64,000 bases of DNA from Microbacterium foliorum (GCF_006385575.1 NZ_CP041040.1:1302001-1366000); one strand, 5' to 3'; numbered from the stretch's first letter, positions 42,646 to 51,935 are shown. Notes: a model not told the origin generated them from the sequence alone. Numbers and translations are program-made.

Positions 42646-42852
42646 ATGGACGGAAGACTCTGCTCGAAGGTCGGCTGCGCGCGTGAAGCCGTGGCGACGC
42701 TCACCTACGACTACGGCGACCAGATGGCGGCGCTCGGGCCGCTGGGCACGGCGCGGCATCCGAACGCTCACGACCTGTGCGCCCAGCACGCGGATCGGCT
42801 CTCCGTCCCCGCCGGGTGGCTCGTGATCCGTCATGAGGCGCTTCGCGCCTGA
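42646..42852 (+). CDS. DUF3499 family protein
   Basis: A 68-residue protein with two cysteine pairs suited to a zinc knuckle: C6 and C11 in GRLCSKVGCAREAVATLTYD, and Cys in HDLCAQHADRLSVPAGW. The order Cys-x4-Cys, ATLTY, LGPL, DLCAxHAxRLxVPxGW matches actinobacterial DUF3499 (Rv3258c type). The function is unknown; it may bind RNA or DNA through the zinc site. It is divergent from the metallopeptidase-family gene, and both seem leaderless. Confidence 0.88.
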   Translation: MDGRLCSKVGCAREAVATLTYDYGDQMAALGPLGTARHPNAHDLCAQHADRLSVPAGWLVIRHEALRA

Positions 42853-42914
42853 GTTCTTCACTTCGGTGGATGAGACACGCCGCCCCTGCGCGGTGAGTCC
42901 TCCGCGCATGCGGC

Positions 42915-42920
42915 TACGCT
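42915..42920 (+). promoter_or_regulatory. Probable leaderless -10 box of the adaptor-ABC operon
   Basis: TACGCT ends 8 bp before ATG 42929. Confidence 0.45.
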
Positions 42921-42928
42921 GACCGCGG

Positions 42929-43888
42929 ATGCGCCAGGGCGGCGCCGCCGGAAAGGCAGCTGTGATCGTCTGGCGACGCTGGATCTTCCCCCTTCTTCTC
43001 GTGCTCGTCTTCGGAGCATGCGCGGCAGCTCTCGTGAAGATCGCGTTCTTTCCGGACAGCAGCGAGGCGATGGTCAGTCCTGAGGCGTCGATCGGAGACC
43101 CGGTCATCCCTGTCGAGCGAGGATCCGTCGTGAATGCGCTCACCCTTAGCGGCAATGTCGCCCGCGATGACGCCTTCCCGGTGCGCACCGAGGTCACCGG
43201 CACGGTCATCGCGGTGCACGTGCCGGACGGAGCGACGGTCGCGGCAGGACAGAAGATCTTCACGATCAGACAGGACGAGCCGAAGAGGGATGTGGATGTT
43301 GTCGCGTCCGAGGCCGGAGATGTCTCGGAGATCTCTCTTGTGAAGGGACAGGCGACGTCTGCGGGAACCGAGATCTTCACGCTCACGCCGGCGCGCTACC
43401 ACCTGCTCGCGACCGTGGAACCGGTGCAGCTGTATCGCCTGGTGAACGCGCCGTCCGAAGCGTCGGTGACCATCACCGGCGGACCCGCGCCGTTCGCCTG
43501 CACCGGAGTGCGAGTGCAGGTGAGCGCCGAGGGAACGGCGAGCGTCAGATGCGCGGTGCCCGGCGACCAGGTCGTCTTCGCCGGTCTGCCCGCGACGATG
43601 GATCTCGCGCTCGGACAGGTCGATGACGCGCTGGTGGTCCCCGTCACGGCGGTGCAGGGCGGGGCAGGCACGGGGAACGTGTGGGTAGATGCCGGCGACG
43701 GTTCCGAACCCGAGGAGCGTCCTGTCGAGCTCGGCGTCAACGACGGGGCCATTGTCGAGGTGGTCTCCGGCCTCGAAGAGGGCGAGTCGATCAGACAGTT
43801 CGTTCCCGGATTCGTCGCACCGGTCGAGGAGTTCTGCTACGAGATCGAGCCCGGAGTCGAGCAGTGCGACAGCGGGGTCAGCTGGTGA
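42929..43888 (+). CDS. Periplasmic adaptor (HlyD/YknX-like) of a MacB-type ABC transporter
   Basis: A 319-residue protein with an N-terminal membrane anchor (WIFPLLLVLVFGACAAALVK). A lipoyl/barrel-sandwich half-motif (EVTGTVIAVHVPDGATVAAG) and its partner (EAGDVSEISLVKGQATSAGT) follow. A beta-barrel region and a final membrane-proximal domain (DDALVVPVTAVQGGAGTGNV) complete it. This is the membrane fusion protein layout, with the coiled-coil hairpin shortened as in Gram-positive adaptors. The stop overlaps the ATPase start as GTGA, and the permease follows. Together the three form an efflux or envelope-remodelling complex; the substrate is unknown. Confidence 0.85.
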   Translation: MRQGGAAGKAAVIVWRRWIFPLLLVLVFGACAAALVKIAFFPDSSEAMVSPEASIGDPVIPVERGSVVNALTLSGNVARDDAFPVRTEVTGTVIAVHVPDGATVAAGQKIFTIRQDEPKRDVDVVASEAGDVSEISLVKGQATSAGTEIFTLTPARYHLLATVEPVQLYRLVNAPSEASVTITGGPAPFACTGVRVQVSAEGTASVRCAVPGDQVVFAGLPATMDLALGQVDDALVVPVTAVQGGAGTGNVWVDAGDGSEPEERPVELGVNDGAIVEVVSGLEEGESIRQFVPGFVAPVEEFCYEIEPGVEQCDSGVSW

Positions 43889-44694
43889 CGCTCGTCGCGC
43901 TCAGCGATGTGACGAAAAGCGTACGACTCGCCGATGACTCGGAACTGGAGATCCTGCGGGGCATCACGCTCGAGGTGAGTGCCGGCGACCATGTCTCGAT
44001 CGTCGGGAGATCGGGTTCGGGCAAGTCGACGCTGCTCAACATCCTCGGGATGCTCGATGCTCCGACCACCGGGTCGGTGTCGTTCGAAGACCGCGAAGTG
44101 CGGCGGATGCGCTCGGGGCGGCTGGACAGGCTGCGCGGCGACAACGTCGGCTTCGTCTTCCAGCAGTTCAATCTGCTGCCTGGACGCACGGCGCTCGACA
44201 ACGTGATGATGCCGCTCGGGCACGCGCGCGGGCGGATGTTCTGGAACAGGAGGCAGATCGCCGCCGACATGCTCGAGCGAGTCGGTCTCGGTCACCGGAT
44301 CGATCAGATCGCCGATCGGCTCTCCGGGGGAGAACAGCAGCGGGTCGCGATAGCGCGAGCCCTCGTGCGCAGACCCGTGCTGATCCTCGCGGATGAGCCG
44401 ACCGGAGCGCTCGACATCGACACCGGTGCCTCGGTCATGTCTCTGCTCGACGAGGTGGCGACCGAGACCGACGCCGCACTCGTGACGATCACGCACGACC
44501 TCCATGTGGCCGCCCGTGCCAGACGGCACTACCGTCTCGACGCCGGAGTCCTCGAGCTGGCAGATCTCAGCCGCGCCTTCGAAGCCTCCACCCTCGCCGC
44601 CTCCGTCCCCTCCGCCGTAGGTGCGGACTCGAGGGCATCCGCGCCCGCAGCCATGCCCCCGATGCCGTACTCGCGCAGGGGAGCAGCGTCATGA
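43885..44694 (+). CDS. ABC transporter ATP-binding protein (MacB/LolD type)
   Basis: A 269-residue ATPase: Walker [22 protein letters not shown]-loop [20 protein letters not shown], signature [20 protein letters not shown], Walker [14 protein letters not shown] and switch ITHD. This is the mechanotransmission-type subfamily working with FtsX-like permeases. A ~40-residue Ala/Ser-rich tail follows the core and is not needed for ATPase function. The GTG start overlaps the adaptor stop, and its stop overlaps the permease start. TAACG-like regulatory elements are not visible within the operon. Confidence 0.93.
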   Translation: MTLVALSDVTKSVRLADDSELEILRGITLEVSAGDHVSIVGRSGSGKSTLLNILGMLDAPTTGSVSFEDREVRRMRSGRLDRLRGDNVGFVFQQFNLLPGRTALDNVMMPLGHARGRMFWNRRQIAADMLERVGLGHRIDQIADRLSGGEQQRVAIARALVRRPVLILADEPTGALDIDTGASVMSLLDEVATETDAALVTITHDLHVAARARRHYRLDAGVLELADLSRAFEASTLAASVPSAVGADSRASAPAAMPPMPYSRRGAAS

Positions 44695-45905
44695 CCGGCA
44701 TCCTCGGCGCCCTCTCGGACGCCTGGTCGGAGATCCGCGTGCACAAGCTGCGGGTGCTGCTCAGCCTGATCGGCATCGCGGTCTCGGTGGCGGCCCTCAC
44801 CGGCGTCGTCGCGATCTCCGAGTATCAGCGCCAGTTCCAGGCCGAGCAGTCCGACCGCTGGGGCGGTCGGGCGGCGACGCTGGTCGTCACGATCAGCAGC
44901 GATGACGGCGCACCCGTCGACTTCGACGCCTTCGACGAGCGGTTCACCCGGGTCGCCGAGCGATTCGAGTTCAGCCACACCGCGCGGATCGCGCAGGGCA
45001 TGGTCGTCCCCGTGCAGCTTCCTGACGGCATCGTCGACGTCAACTCGCGATTGATCGACCCGCTCTACTCCGAGATCCACCGCGAGCAGCTGCTCGAGGG
45101 ACGCTGGATGCGCGATGCGGATGCCGACGCGCTCTCGCCTCCCGTCGTGATCACCGAGGCGCTGTGGGACCGCATCGGACGGACACCCATCGCGCAGCAC
45201 CCGACGCTGACGCTCGCGGGGCCGGCCGGGGGCACGTACCAGGTCGTGGGCGTCGTTCCTCGCCAGGGGTTCGGTGATGAGGAGCTGCGCGTCGACATCC
45301 TCTACGACGCCTACCGTGCTCGCGTCGACGCCCTGCCGGAGGGAGCATGGCCGCAGTATGAGATCTGGCTGGGTCAAGGGCAGGTCGATGAGATCGCACC
45401 CGTGCTCGCGATGGATCTGCGGGCAGGGCTTCCGGAAGGGCAGACGGTGTCGGTCAGCCGATCGGACTGGGCGGCCCAACCCGGGGCACTGGATGCGCAG
45501 GCGACCTTCGAGATGGTCACCGGAGGCATCGCGGCCGTGATCCTCGCGCTCGGAGCGCTGAGCCTGATCAACATCCAGCTGGTCGCGATGCGGCAGCGGG
45601 TACGTGAGATCGGTGTGCGTCGCGCGTTCGGCGCGACGTCTGGCCGGGTCTTCTTCTCGGTGTTCCTCGAGAGCCTGGTGGCGACCACGGTGGCCGGTCT
45701 CGTCGGCATCGCGATCGTGGTCGCGGTGCTCCGCTCCGATTGGGTGGTGACGTCGCTCTTCTACGGCATCCAGGACATCCCGCCGTTCCCGATGCGAGCG
45801 GCCTTCGTCGGTCTCGCGGCGTCGATCCTGGTGGGCGCCGTCGCCGGCTTCATCCCAGCGCTGGTCGCACTGCGCGTGAAGGTGATCGACGCCATCCGAT
45901 TCTGA
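44691..45905 (+). CDS. MacB/FtsX-type ABC permease
   Basis: A 404-residue permease with four membrane helices. The first is near residues 20-42 (VLLSLIGIAVSVAALTGVVA), followed by a ~230-residue extracytoplasmic MacB_PCD domain. Three C-terminal helices lie within the FtsX domain (VTGGIAAVILALGALSLINI; VFLESLVATTVAGLVGIAIV; PMRAAFVGLAASILVGAVAG). MRQRVREIGVRRAFGAT is the coupling-helix motif. It ends with ALRVKVIDAIRF, typical of the family. It completes the adaptor-ATPase-permease operon. Confidence 0.93.
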   Translation: MTGILGALSDAWSEIRVHKLRVLLSLIGIAVSVAALTGVVAISEYQRQFQAEQSDRWGGRAATLVVTISSDDGAPVDFDAFDERFTRVAERFEFSHTARIAQGMVVPVQLPDGIVDVNSRLIDPLYSEIHREQLLEGRWMRDADADALSPPVVITEALWDRIGRTPIAQHPTLTLAGPAGGTYQVVGVVPRQGFGDEELRVDILYDAYRARVDALPEGAWPQYEIWLGQGQVDEIAPVLAMDLRAGLPEGQTVSVSRSDWAAQPGALDAQATFEMVTGGIAAVILALGALSLINIQLVAMRQRVREIGVRRAFGATSGRVFFSVFLESLVATTVAGLVGIAIVVAVLRSDWVVTSLFYGIQDIPPFPMRAAFVGLAASILVGAVAGFIPALVALRVKVIDAIRF

Positions 45906-45941
45906 CTCGAGCGCGGGCGACGTGCGACACGGGATGAGCCC

Positions 45942-46751
45942 TCAGACGCCGACTCGACGACCGGTGAGCTTCTCCGCTCTGCGATCGGCGTTCTGCAGCG
46001 CCCTGCGCTCCCGCTCTCGTCTGAGCACGGTGATTCCGATGAGTGCCACCTCGGGCGCGGCCTGGGGCAAGGGAGAGACGAACGGCGAGGCCTCGGAGAG
46101 CAGATCCTGCGCCACCCTCGCTCGTGCGCTCGGCACCATTCGCGGAGCGCTCTGCAGGAACTGCGAGATGCGACGAGCGAGGCGGTCGGGCAGTCGGGCG
46201 ACATCGGCGATCTGCGCCCAGCCTGCGAGCATCGGCGGCAGCACGGGGACGCTGGGGATCAGCTTCGGCGTGCGCACGCGCTGGCTGTACGTGCCGGCGA
46301 CCATGTCTCCGAGACGCTGAGATCGGGCGCTGAACGCTCCGGCGAGCACGGCGACGCTGCCCAGCGTCATGTAGATCTCCAGAACGCCCAGGAGAGCACG
46401 GATGAAGGCGTGGCGGAATCCGGTCGCGCCCCCGTCGAGGCGAACGATACGACCGCCGACCGCGAGTTTGCCGAGGCTGCGGCCTTTGAGGGCGACCTCC
46501 ATCGTGATCGGCAGCACCACGAAACTGATCACGATCGAAGCGATGAACGCGATCGTGTCGGTCGCCTGGTCGAGAACGCCGATGTCGAGCAGCCAGATCC
46601 GCAGGAACAGCGTGAGCAGGAAGACGGCGATGCCGACCAGGAGGTCGATGATCGCCCCCGCGGCTCGCAGGACGAAGCCGATCGGCTGCACATCGATCGC
46701 GACGGCTTCGCCGGAGAGAACCTCGTCGGATGCATCGAGCGCGGCAGACAT
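45942..46751 (-). CDS. RDD family membrane protein
   Basis: A 269-residue protein. FVLRAAGAIIDLLVGIAVFL contains the Arg and Asp that name the RDD domain, and KGRSLGKLAVGGRIVRLDGG is its conserved cytoplasmic loop. SQRLGDMVAGTYSQRVRT closes the domain near residue 165. A ~100-residue cytoplasmic tail, Arg-rich at its end, follows. RDD proteins are often coded with SpoIIM-like and MoxR/DUF58 genes, as here. The minus-strand ATG at 46749-46751 overlaps the plus-strand ATG at 46750 on a CATG palindrome. The function is uncertain; membrane transport or stress tolerance has been proposed for the family. Confidence 0.88.
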   Translation of the reverse strand: MSAALDASDEVLSGEAVAIDVQPIGFVLRAAGAIIDLLVGIAVFLLTLFLRIWLLDIGVLDQATDTIAFIASIVISFVVLPITMEVALKGRSLGKLAVGGRIVRLDGGATGFRHAFIRALLGVLEIYMTLGSVAVLAGAFSARSQRLGDMVAGTYSQRVRTPKLIPSVPVLPPMLAGWAQIADVARLPDRLARRISQFLQSAPRMVPSARARVAQDLLSEASPFVSPLPQAAPEVALIGITVLRRERERRALQNADRRAEKLTGRRVGV

Positions 46752-46754
46752 GAG

Positions 46755-46761
46755 TACAGTA
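46755..46761. promoter_or_regulatory. Overlapping divergent -10 boxes between RDD and SpoIIM-like genes
   Basis: TACAGT (46755-46760, plus) ends 7 bp before GTG 46768. On the minus strand TACTGT (46761-46756) ends 4 bp before ATG 46751. The two hexamers overlap by five bases because the site is nearly symmetrical. Confidence 0.45.
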
Positions 46762-46767
46762 AATCAG

Positions 46768-47760
46768 GTGGATGCCGATGCGTTGACAGATGCGCGCCGC
46801 GCCGAGTGGGAGCGACTCGATCAGTTGAGTCGCGCCCGGCTCGACGGGGCCGACGTCGATGAGCTGATCGTTCGCTACCGCGCGGCATCCGCTGATCTGG
46901 CCGAGCTCAAGACCTCGGTGGGTGAATCGCCTCAGGGCGCGTACCTCTCGACGATCCTCGTGCGTGCACGACTGCGTCTCACGGGCGCATCCGACAACAT
47001 CCTCACCCAGACCGGCCGCTTCTTCTCCCGGCAGCTGCCGGCTGCCCTGTACCGGCTGCGCTGGACGACGCTCGTCGTCGCTGTGTCGTTCATCGCGATC
47101 GTGGTCGGCACCGCCGCGTGGATCTCGGCAGACCCGGCGCTCCTCGCGACCCTCGGCCCGCCGGACCTGCTCGAGCAGTACGCTGACGAGAGCTTCACCG
47201 GCTACTACACCGAGAACCCCGCAGCGGTGTTCATGGGCATGGTCTGGTGGAACAACGCCTGGATCGCCCTGCAGTGCGTTCTGTTCGGCATCACCGGGCT
47301 CTGGCCGATCAATGTGCTCGTGCAGAATGCGATGGGGCTCGGAGTCTCCGGCGCCGTCATGGCCGCGCACGATCAGGTCGACGTGATGATCCTCTACATC
47401 CTCCCGCACGGCCTTCTCGAGATGACATCGATCTTCGTCGCCGCGGCGGGTGGTCTCCACCTCTTCTGGTCGTGGGTCGCTCCGGGGCACCGTTCGAGAG
47501 GCGAGTCTCTCGCCACCGAAGGGCGCTCGCTCGCGACGGTGGCGATAGGACTCGTATTCGCGCTGTTCGTCTCAGGCCTGATCGAAGGTTTCGTGACCGG
47601 GTGGGCGCTGCCCTGGCCCATCAAGATCGGCATCGGTGTCGCTGCGCTCGCCGCGTTCCTGATCTACATGCTCGTCATCGGCGGTCGTGCCTACCGCCGA
47701 GGCGAGACCGGAGACCTCGTCGAGTACGAGGCGGGGACCCCGAGACTTCTCGCCGGCTGA
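46768..47760 (+). CDS. Stage II sporulation protein M-like (SpoIIM domain) membrane protein
   Basis: A 330-residue protein with a ~90-residue cytoplasmic N-terminus (ARRAEWERLDQLSRARLDGA; RYRAASADLAELKTS) and then about five to six membrane helices. It carries GMVWWNNAWIALQCVLFGIT, NAMGLGVSGAVMAAHDQVDV and ILPHGLLEMTSIFVAAAGGL, the conserved SpoIIM/DUF95 core with its NN and PHG motifs. Despite the name, the family is common in non-sporulating actinobacteria. I choose GTG 46768 because the -10 box lies upstream of it. ATG 46750 is also in frame, but a transcript from this box would not include it. Confidence 0.88.
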   Translation: MDADALTDARRAEWERLDQLSRARLDGADVDELIVRYRAASADLAELKTSVGESPQGAYLSTILVRARLRLTGASDNILTQTGRFFSRQLPAALYRLRWTTLVVAVSFIAIVVGTAAWISADPALLATLGPPDLLEQYADESFTGYYTENPAAVFMGMVWWNNAWIALQCVLFGITGLWPINVLVQNAMGLGVSGAVMAAHDQVDVMILYILPHGLLEMTSIFVAAAGGLHLFWSWVAPGHRSRGESLATEGRSLATVAIGLVFALFVSGLIEGFVTGWALPWPIKIGIGVAALAAFLIYMLVIGGRAYRRGETGDLVEYEAGTPRLLAG

Positions 47761-47772
47761 GGCCTCAGCGGC

Positions 47773-49080
47773 TCACAGCCGTCCGGCGGCCTTGAGTTCG
47801 AGGTATCGGTCGGCGATTCTCGGAGGCAGAGACTCAGGGTCGGCGGCGATGGCCTCTCCTCCGGCGCGACGCACCGCATCGGCCACGTTCTCCGCATCCC
47901 GCATGGTGCGTTCGGCGGCCGCCGCGAGGTAGATCTCCTCCCGCGAACCACGCTGCACCGCGAGATCCGCGATCCCGTCATCGGTGACGGATCCGACGAG
48001 GATGGACGTCGCCCTGCTCGCGTCGGGGAAGGCACCGAGGAATCCGCGAGCCGACTCGGCGGCATCCTGCGCCGTCAGCACGACTATCAGGGCGGGGCGA
48101 GTGGTGAGAGTGCGAACCGCGGCGAACGCGCCGGGCCAGTCGGTGTCGACGAGGCGAGCGTGCACCGGAGCCATCGCGTCGGTCAGCGCGGGGAGCAGCG
48201 CAGTGCCGTCGACGCCGGTGACGCGCGCACGCACGACGCGGTCGTACATGAGCAGATGCACGTGGTCACCCGCTCGTGCGGCGAGGGCAGCGAGCAGCAG
48301 GGACGCCTCGAGGGCGGCGTCGACCCTCGTGCCTTCGCCGACACGGGCGGCCGCGGTGCGCCCCGTGTCGATGATGATCACGACGTGGCGGTCGCGCTCG
48401 GGGCGCCACGTCCTCAGCATCGTGGTCCCCGCCCGCGCGGTCGCGCGCCAGTCGATGGACCGCACGTCGTCGCCTCGGACGTATTCGCGGAGGGAGTCGA
48501 ACTCGGTTCCCTGGCCGCGCACCTGGATGCTCGTGTTGCCGTCCAGCTCTCGCAGCCGTGCGAGCCGCGAGGGAAGATGCTTGCGCGACGAGAAGGCGGG
48601 GAGCACCCTGATGGTGCCGCGCACCATGTGGCGGGCCTGCCGTCCGGCGAGGCCGAGCGGACCGAGCGACCGGATCATCACGAACTCGCTCGCGAGTTCC
48701 CCTCGACGCCGGGGCAGCAGCGGGATCGAGACGCGGCGTCGTTCACCCGGCGGGATGCTGAGGCGCTGACGCGCCTCGCCCGCTCCGGCCGTCGGCTGCC
48801 ACGCGTCGCGGATCACCGCGTGCAGGGTTCGACCGCCCTGGTTCTGCAGCGCGACGCTCACCGGAACCAGTTCTCCGATCCGCGTGCGGGTCGGCACGCG
48901 CCTCGTCACGACGACGGAGCGAGGGTTCGGTGCCAGCAGCACGTCGAGCACCACGAGCAGGATGCACGACAGCAACCAGATGCCCAGCGCGGCATACGGA
49001 GGGAACTCCGCGAGCCCGGCGAGGACGAGCGGGACTATGCCGACGGCGACGGCAAGCGCGAGACGGCCGGTGACGAACAC
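47773..49080 (-). CDS. DUF58 domain protein
   Basis: A 435-residue protein. Two N-terminal membrane helices lie in residues ~5-50 (LALAVAVGIVPLVLAGLAEF; ALGIWLLSCILLVVLDVLLA). A beta-rich region and the DUF58 core follow (EFDSLREYVRGDDVRSIDWR, ATARAGTTMLRTW), and the VWA-like C-terminal half has HVVIIIDTGRTAAAR. DUF58 proteins work with MoxR ATPases as chaperone-like systems. The GTG start directly follows the moxR stop (no gap). It is the last gene of a five-gene minus-strand operon and ends 12 bp from the convergent SpoIIM-like gene. Confidence 0.92.
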   Translation of the reverse strand: MFVTGRLALAVAVGIVPLVLAGLAEFPPYAALGIWLLSCILLVVLDVLLAPNPRSVVVTRRVPTRTRIGELVPVSVALQNQGGRTLHAVIRDAWQPTAGAGEARQRLSIPPGERRRVSIPLLPRRRGELASEFVMIRSLGPLGLAGRQARHMVRGTIRVLPAFSSRKHLPSRLARLRELDGNTSIQVRGQGTEFDSLREYVRGDDVRSIDWRATARAGTTMLRTWRPERDRHVVIIIDTGRTAAARVGEGTRVDAALEASLLLAALAARAGDHVHLLMYDRVVRARVTGVDGTALLPALTDAMAPVHARLVDTDWPGAFAAVRTLTTRPALIVVLTAQDAAESARGFLGAFPDASRATSILVGSVTDDGIADLAVQRGSREEIYLAAAAERTMRDAENVADAVRRAGGEAIAADPESLPPRIADRYLELKAAGRL

Positions 49081-50046
49081 CTAGATCGGCACCCTGGTCT
49101 GCTGCACGACGGACGTGAGCACGGCATCCGCCGACACGCCCTCCATCTGCGCGTCCGGGCGCAGCTGCAGTCGATGGCGCCAGACCGGCACGAGCATGGT
49201 CTGCACGTGATCGGGGGTGACTGCGGTCGATGCGTTGAGCCACGCCCACGCCTTCGCGGCGGCCAGCAGGCCCGTCGAGGCGCGAGGACTCGCGCCGAGT
49301 TCGACCGAGGGCGACTGTCGCGTCGCCCTGGCGAGATCGACGACGTAGCCGAGCACGTCATCGGTGACCTCGACACGCCCCGCGGCATCCTGTGCCGCTC
49401 GGATCTCGTCGGCTGAGACGGTGGCCTCGACCCCGGTGAGCTCGCGAGGCGAGAAGCCCGACGCGTGCTTGCGGAGCACCGACACCTCGGCGTCGCGCTC
49501 GGGCATGCCCACGACCAGCTTCATCAGGAAGCGGTCGAGCTGCGCTTCGGGAAGCGAATAGGTGCCCTCGTGCTCGATCGGGTTCTGGGTCGCCGCGACG
49601 AGGAAGGGATCGGGCAGCGGTCGGCTGACCCCGTCGGCGGACACCTGCCGCTCTTCCATCGCCTCGAGCAGGGCGGCCTGCGTCTTCGGGGGCGTGCGGT
49701 TGATCTCGTCGGCGAGCAGGATGTTCGTGAACACCGGACCCGCACGGAAGTCGAACTCGCCCGTCCGGGCGTCGTACACGAGCGAGCCGGTGACGTCGCC
49801 GGGCATGAGGTCGGGGGTGAACTGCACGCGCTTCGTGTCCAGGCCCAGCGCACGTGCGAACGAGCGCACCACGAGTGTCTTCGCCACGCCGGGCACGCCC
49901 TCGAGAAGCACGTGTCCTCGGGCCAGCAGCGACACGAGCAGGCCGGTCACTGTGCCCGCCTGGCCGACGACGGCCTTGTCGACCTCGGTGCGCACACGGT
50001 GCATGGCCTGACGCAGTTCGGCGTCGTCGAATGTCTCAGCGGTCAC
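49081..50046 (-). CDS. MoxR-family AAA+ ATPase
   Basis: A 321-residue AAA+ protein. Walker A is LLEGVPGVAKTLVVRSFARA, Walker B LLADEINRTPPKTQAALLEA, sensor 1 FLVAATQNPIEHEGTYSLPE and sensor 2 GASPRASTGLLAAAKAWAWL. The MoxR-specific QFTPDLMPGDVTGSLVYD is present. It is thought to remodel partner proteins with DUF58 and VWA proteins. The GTG start has GAGGA upstream. It sits between DUF4350 and DUF58 in the operon. Confidence 0.95.
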   Translation of the reverse strand: MTAETFDDAELRQAMHRVRTEVDKAVVGQAGTVTGLLVSLLARGHVLLEGVPGVAKTLVVRSFARALGLDTKRVQFTPDLMPGDVTGSLVYDARTGEFDFRAGPVFTNILLADEINRTPPKTQAALLEAMEERQVSADGVSRPLPDPFLVAATQNPIEHEGTYSLPEAQLDRFLMKLVVGMPERDAEVSVLRKHASGFSPRELTGVEATVSADEIRAAQDAAGRVEVTDDVLGYVVDLARATRQSPSVELGASPRASTGLLAAAKAWAWLNASTAVTPDHVQTMLVPVWRHRLQLRPDAQMEGVSADAVLTSVVQQTRVPI

Positions 50047-50103
50047 GTGGTGTCCTCGGCTTCCGTTCGGATGGATGGACGGCGGTTCGGTGGGATCGGC
50101 AGA

Positions 50104-51297
50104 TCACTCGGATCTCCGTTCGGTGAAGGAGGAGGCGTCGACCGCGCTCTCGAGCTCCTGCAGGCGCCGAGCGAGATCGATCAGCGATGGGTCGTCGACG
50201 GGCGTCGCACCCCCGAGCAGGTCGTGCAGAGATCCGCGGGGGATGCGCAGCCGGTCGGCTGCGGCATCCGCGACCTCCTCTGCACCCGCGGTGACGGCGA
50301 GTCCGAGTCTGCGTGCGAGCCGGCGCCTGCTGCCGTCGCGGATCGCCTCCGCCGCATGCGCGGCGTCACCTGCCTTGGCGGTCAATCGCGCCCGGCCGTG
50401 CATCGTCTCCGAGGCGCGCACGGTCACCGGAAGAGTCTCGGCGACGAGCGGACCGAAGCGCTGACCGCGCCACAGGGCCGCCGCGACGCCGGCGATCATC
50501 AGCAGCAGGATGGCGGGTGTCACCCATCCTGGAGTGAGCGAGCCGAGCGTGTCCTCGGTCTCGCCTTCGATGTCGGTGTCGCCGAAGCTGGGCACGTACC
50601 AGACGACCCGGTCTGTCTGACCGAGCAGAGCGAGTGCGAGGGCGGCGTTTCCATCGTCCGCGAGGTAGGCGTTGCTGAAGAGACGCGCGCCCTCGACGAC
50701 CACACGCGTCGTGCCGTCGGTCTCGTCGACGAGCACGGCCGCCGCGTCGCGGGTTCCGAAGCAGCCCTCGACCCCGTCAGCCGGTGCGAACAGTCGATCA
50801 GGGCGGATGGTGCCGACCTCGGCGAACTCCGGGGCGTCGCACTGTGCCTGCACCGGGGCCGAGTCCGGCGAGGCGTTGTCGCCGATGCGCAGGAGGTTCA
50901 GCAGATGCGTGCTGCTCGAGAGGAACACGACTCGGTCGGCCGGGTCGATCAGCTCGGAGATCCCTTCGTCTGTGAGCGTGAACGGATTGGCCATGACGAG
51001 CGTGGTGTCGTCATCGAGAGCAGCTCGTGCCTCATCTCGCGAGCGGAAGACCGAGACCTCGACCCCGTTGTCCTCCAGGATCTGGGCGATCGCCATGGCT
51101 CCGGAATCGCCCACGCTCTCAGGATCGAGTGCGCCGCGCTGATCGGGCATGCGCACACCGACCTGGATCGCCACGAAGACGCCGCAGAGAACGAGCGCCA
51201 CGACGATCGCCCAGCCGAGCACCGACCGCCATCGCCTGCCACGAGGTGCACGTTCGGCTGTCGACGCCGGGGCATCGCGCTGTTCGAGAACGCTCAC
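50104..51297 (-). CDS. DUF4350 membrane protein
   Basis: A 397-residue protein. Helix 1 is at ~25-46 (SVLGWAIVVALVLCGVFVAI), followed by an extracytoplasmic ~200-residue domain similar to glutamine-amidotransferase-like GldG folds (GDSGAMAIAQILEDNGVEVS). Helix 2 is at ~258-276 (WVTPAILLLMIAGVAAALWR), then a cytoplasmic helical tail. DUF4350 is regularly coded between DUF4129 and MoxR genes in actinobacteria. It overlaps the upstream DUF4129 gene by 4 bp. The biochemical role is unknown. Confidence 0.88.
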   Translation of the reverse strand: MSVLEQRDAPASTAERAPRGRRWRSVLGWAIVVALVLCGVFVAIQVGVRMPDQRGALDPESVGDSGAMAIAQILEDNGVEVSVFRSRDEARAALDDDTTLVMANPFTLTDEGISELIDPADRVVFLSSSTHLLNLLRIGDNASPDSAPVQAQCDAPEFAEVGTIRPDRLFAPADGVEGCFGTRDAAAVLVDETDGTTRVVVEGARLFSNAYLADDGNAALALALLGQTDRVVWYVPSFGDTDIEGETEDTLGSLTPGWVTPAILLLMIAGVAAALWRGQRFGPLVAETLPVTVRASETMHGRARLTAKAGDAAHAAEAIRDGSRRRLARRLGLAVTAGAEEVADAAADRLRIPRGSLHDLLGGATPVDDPSLIDLARRLQELESAVDASSFTERRSE

Positions 51298-51935
51298 GCG
51301 GTCACCGCCTCCGGGCGCAGCGCGCTGAGCCGGTCGTCGGTGGCCGCGAGTTCGGCATAGCGCTCAGCGGTCGCCGGATGCCGGAGGTAACGGACGTCGT
51401 CGAAGGAGACCGCGGCCTGGCGGACCGGCCCGGTCTCTGCAGGGAACACGACCGAGACCTCTCGCGCGATGGCCTGCGCTGTCGCTCCGGGGGAGGGATC
51501 GATGAGATCGCGCTCGAGGAGTCCTCTGGCGAGCGCGCGGAATCTCAGGATGGTCGCCTCGTCCCAGTCGCCTCCGCGGGCGCAGCGATCGGCATCGGCT
51601 CGCAACTGGGCGGCTGAGCGGTCGTCGTCCGCGCCGAGCAGGCCGGTCCCTGGCCGGCGGACGCCCTGGGCGCGACGCGGGCGGCCCCAGATGATGAGGG
51701 CCGCCACGAGAGCGCCGAAGACGATGATGCTCACGACGATCAGAGCAGAGGGCCCGACGTTGGCTCCGTTGTCGGAGCTGAACAGGTCGGCGAGGAACCG
51801 CCCGATGTCCCGAGCGACCAGGTCGAACCACGTGGGCTTCGCATCGGCGTAGCGCGGATCGGAGAGCTCCTGCTCGGCCCACTGCCGCGCTTCATCTCCG
51901 TCGGGGATCCGCACGTCGTCGAGCGAGCGGATCAT
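51294..51935 (-). CDS. DUF4129 membrane protein
   Basis: A 213-residue protein with one central membrane helix (~75-97: SALIVVSIIVFGALVAALII). The C-terminal DUF4129 domain is in its usual place: DDDRSAAQLRADADRCARGG, DWDEATILRFRALARGLLER. In it, aspartates and the RxRAL helix resemble transglutaminase-associated DUF4129. Its start and stop both overlap neighbours by 4 bp. It forms part of the membrane-protein/DUF4129/DUF4350/MoxR/DUF58 module, probably acting in envelope homeostasis; this role is inferred. Confidence 0.88.
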   Translation of the reverse strand: MIRSLDDVRIPDGDEARQWAEQELSDPRYADAKPTWFDLVARDIGRFLADLFSSDNGANVGPSALIVVSIIVFGALVAALIIWGRPRRAQGVRRPGTGLLGADDDRSAAQLRADADRCARGGDWDEATILRFRALARGLLERDLIDPSPGATAQAIAREVSVVFPAETGPVRQAAVSFDDVRYLRHPATAERYAELAATDDRLSALRPEAVTA

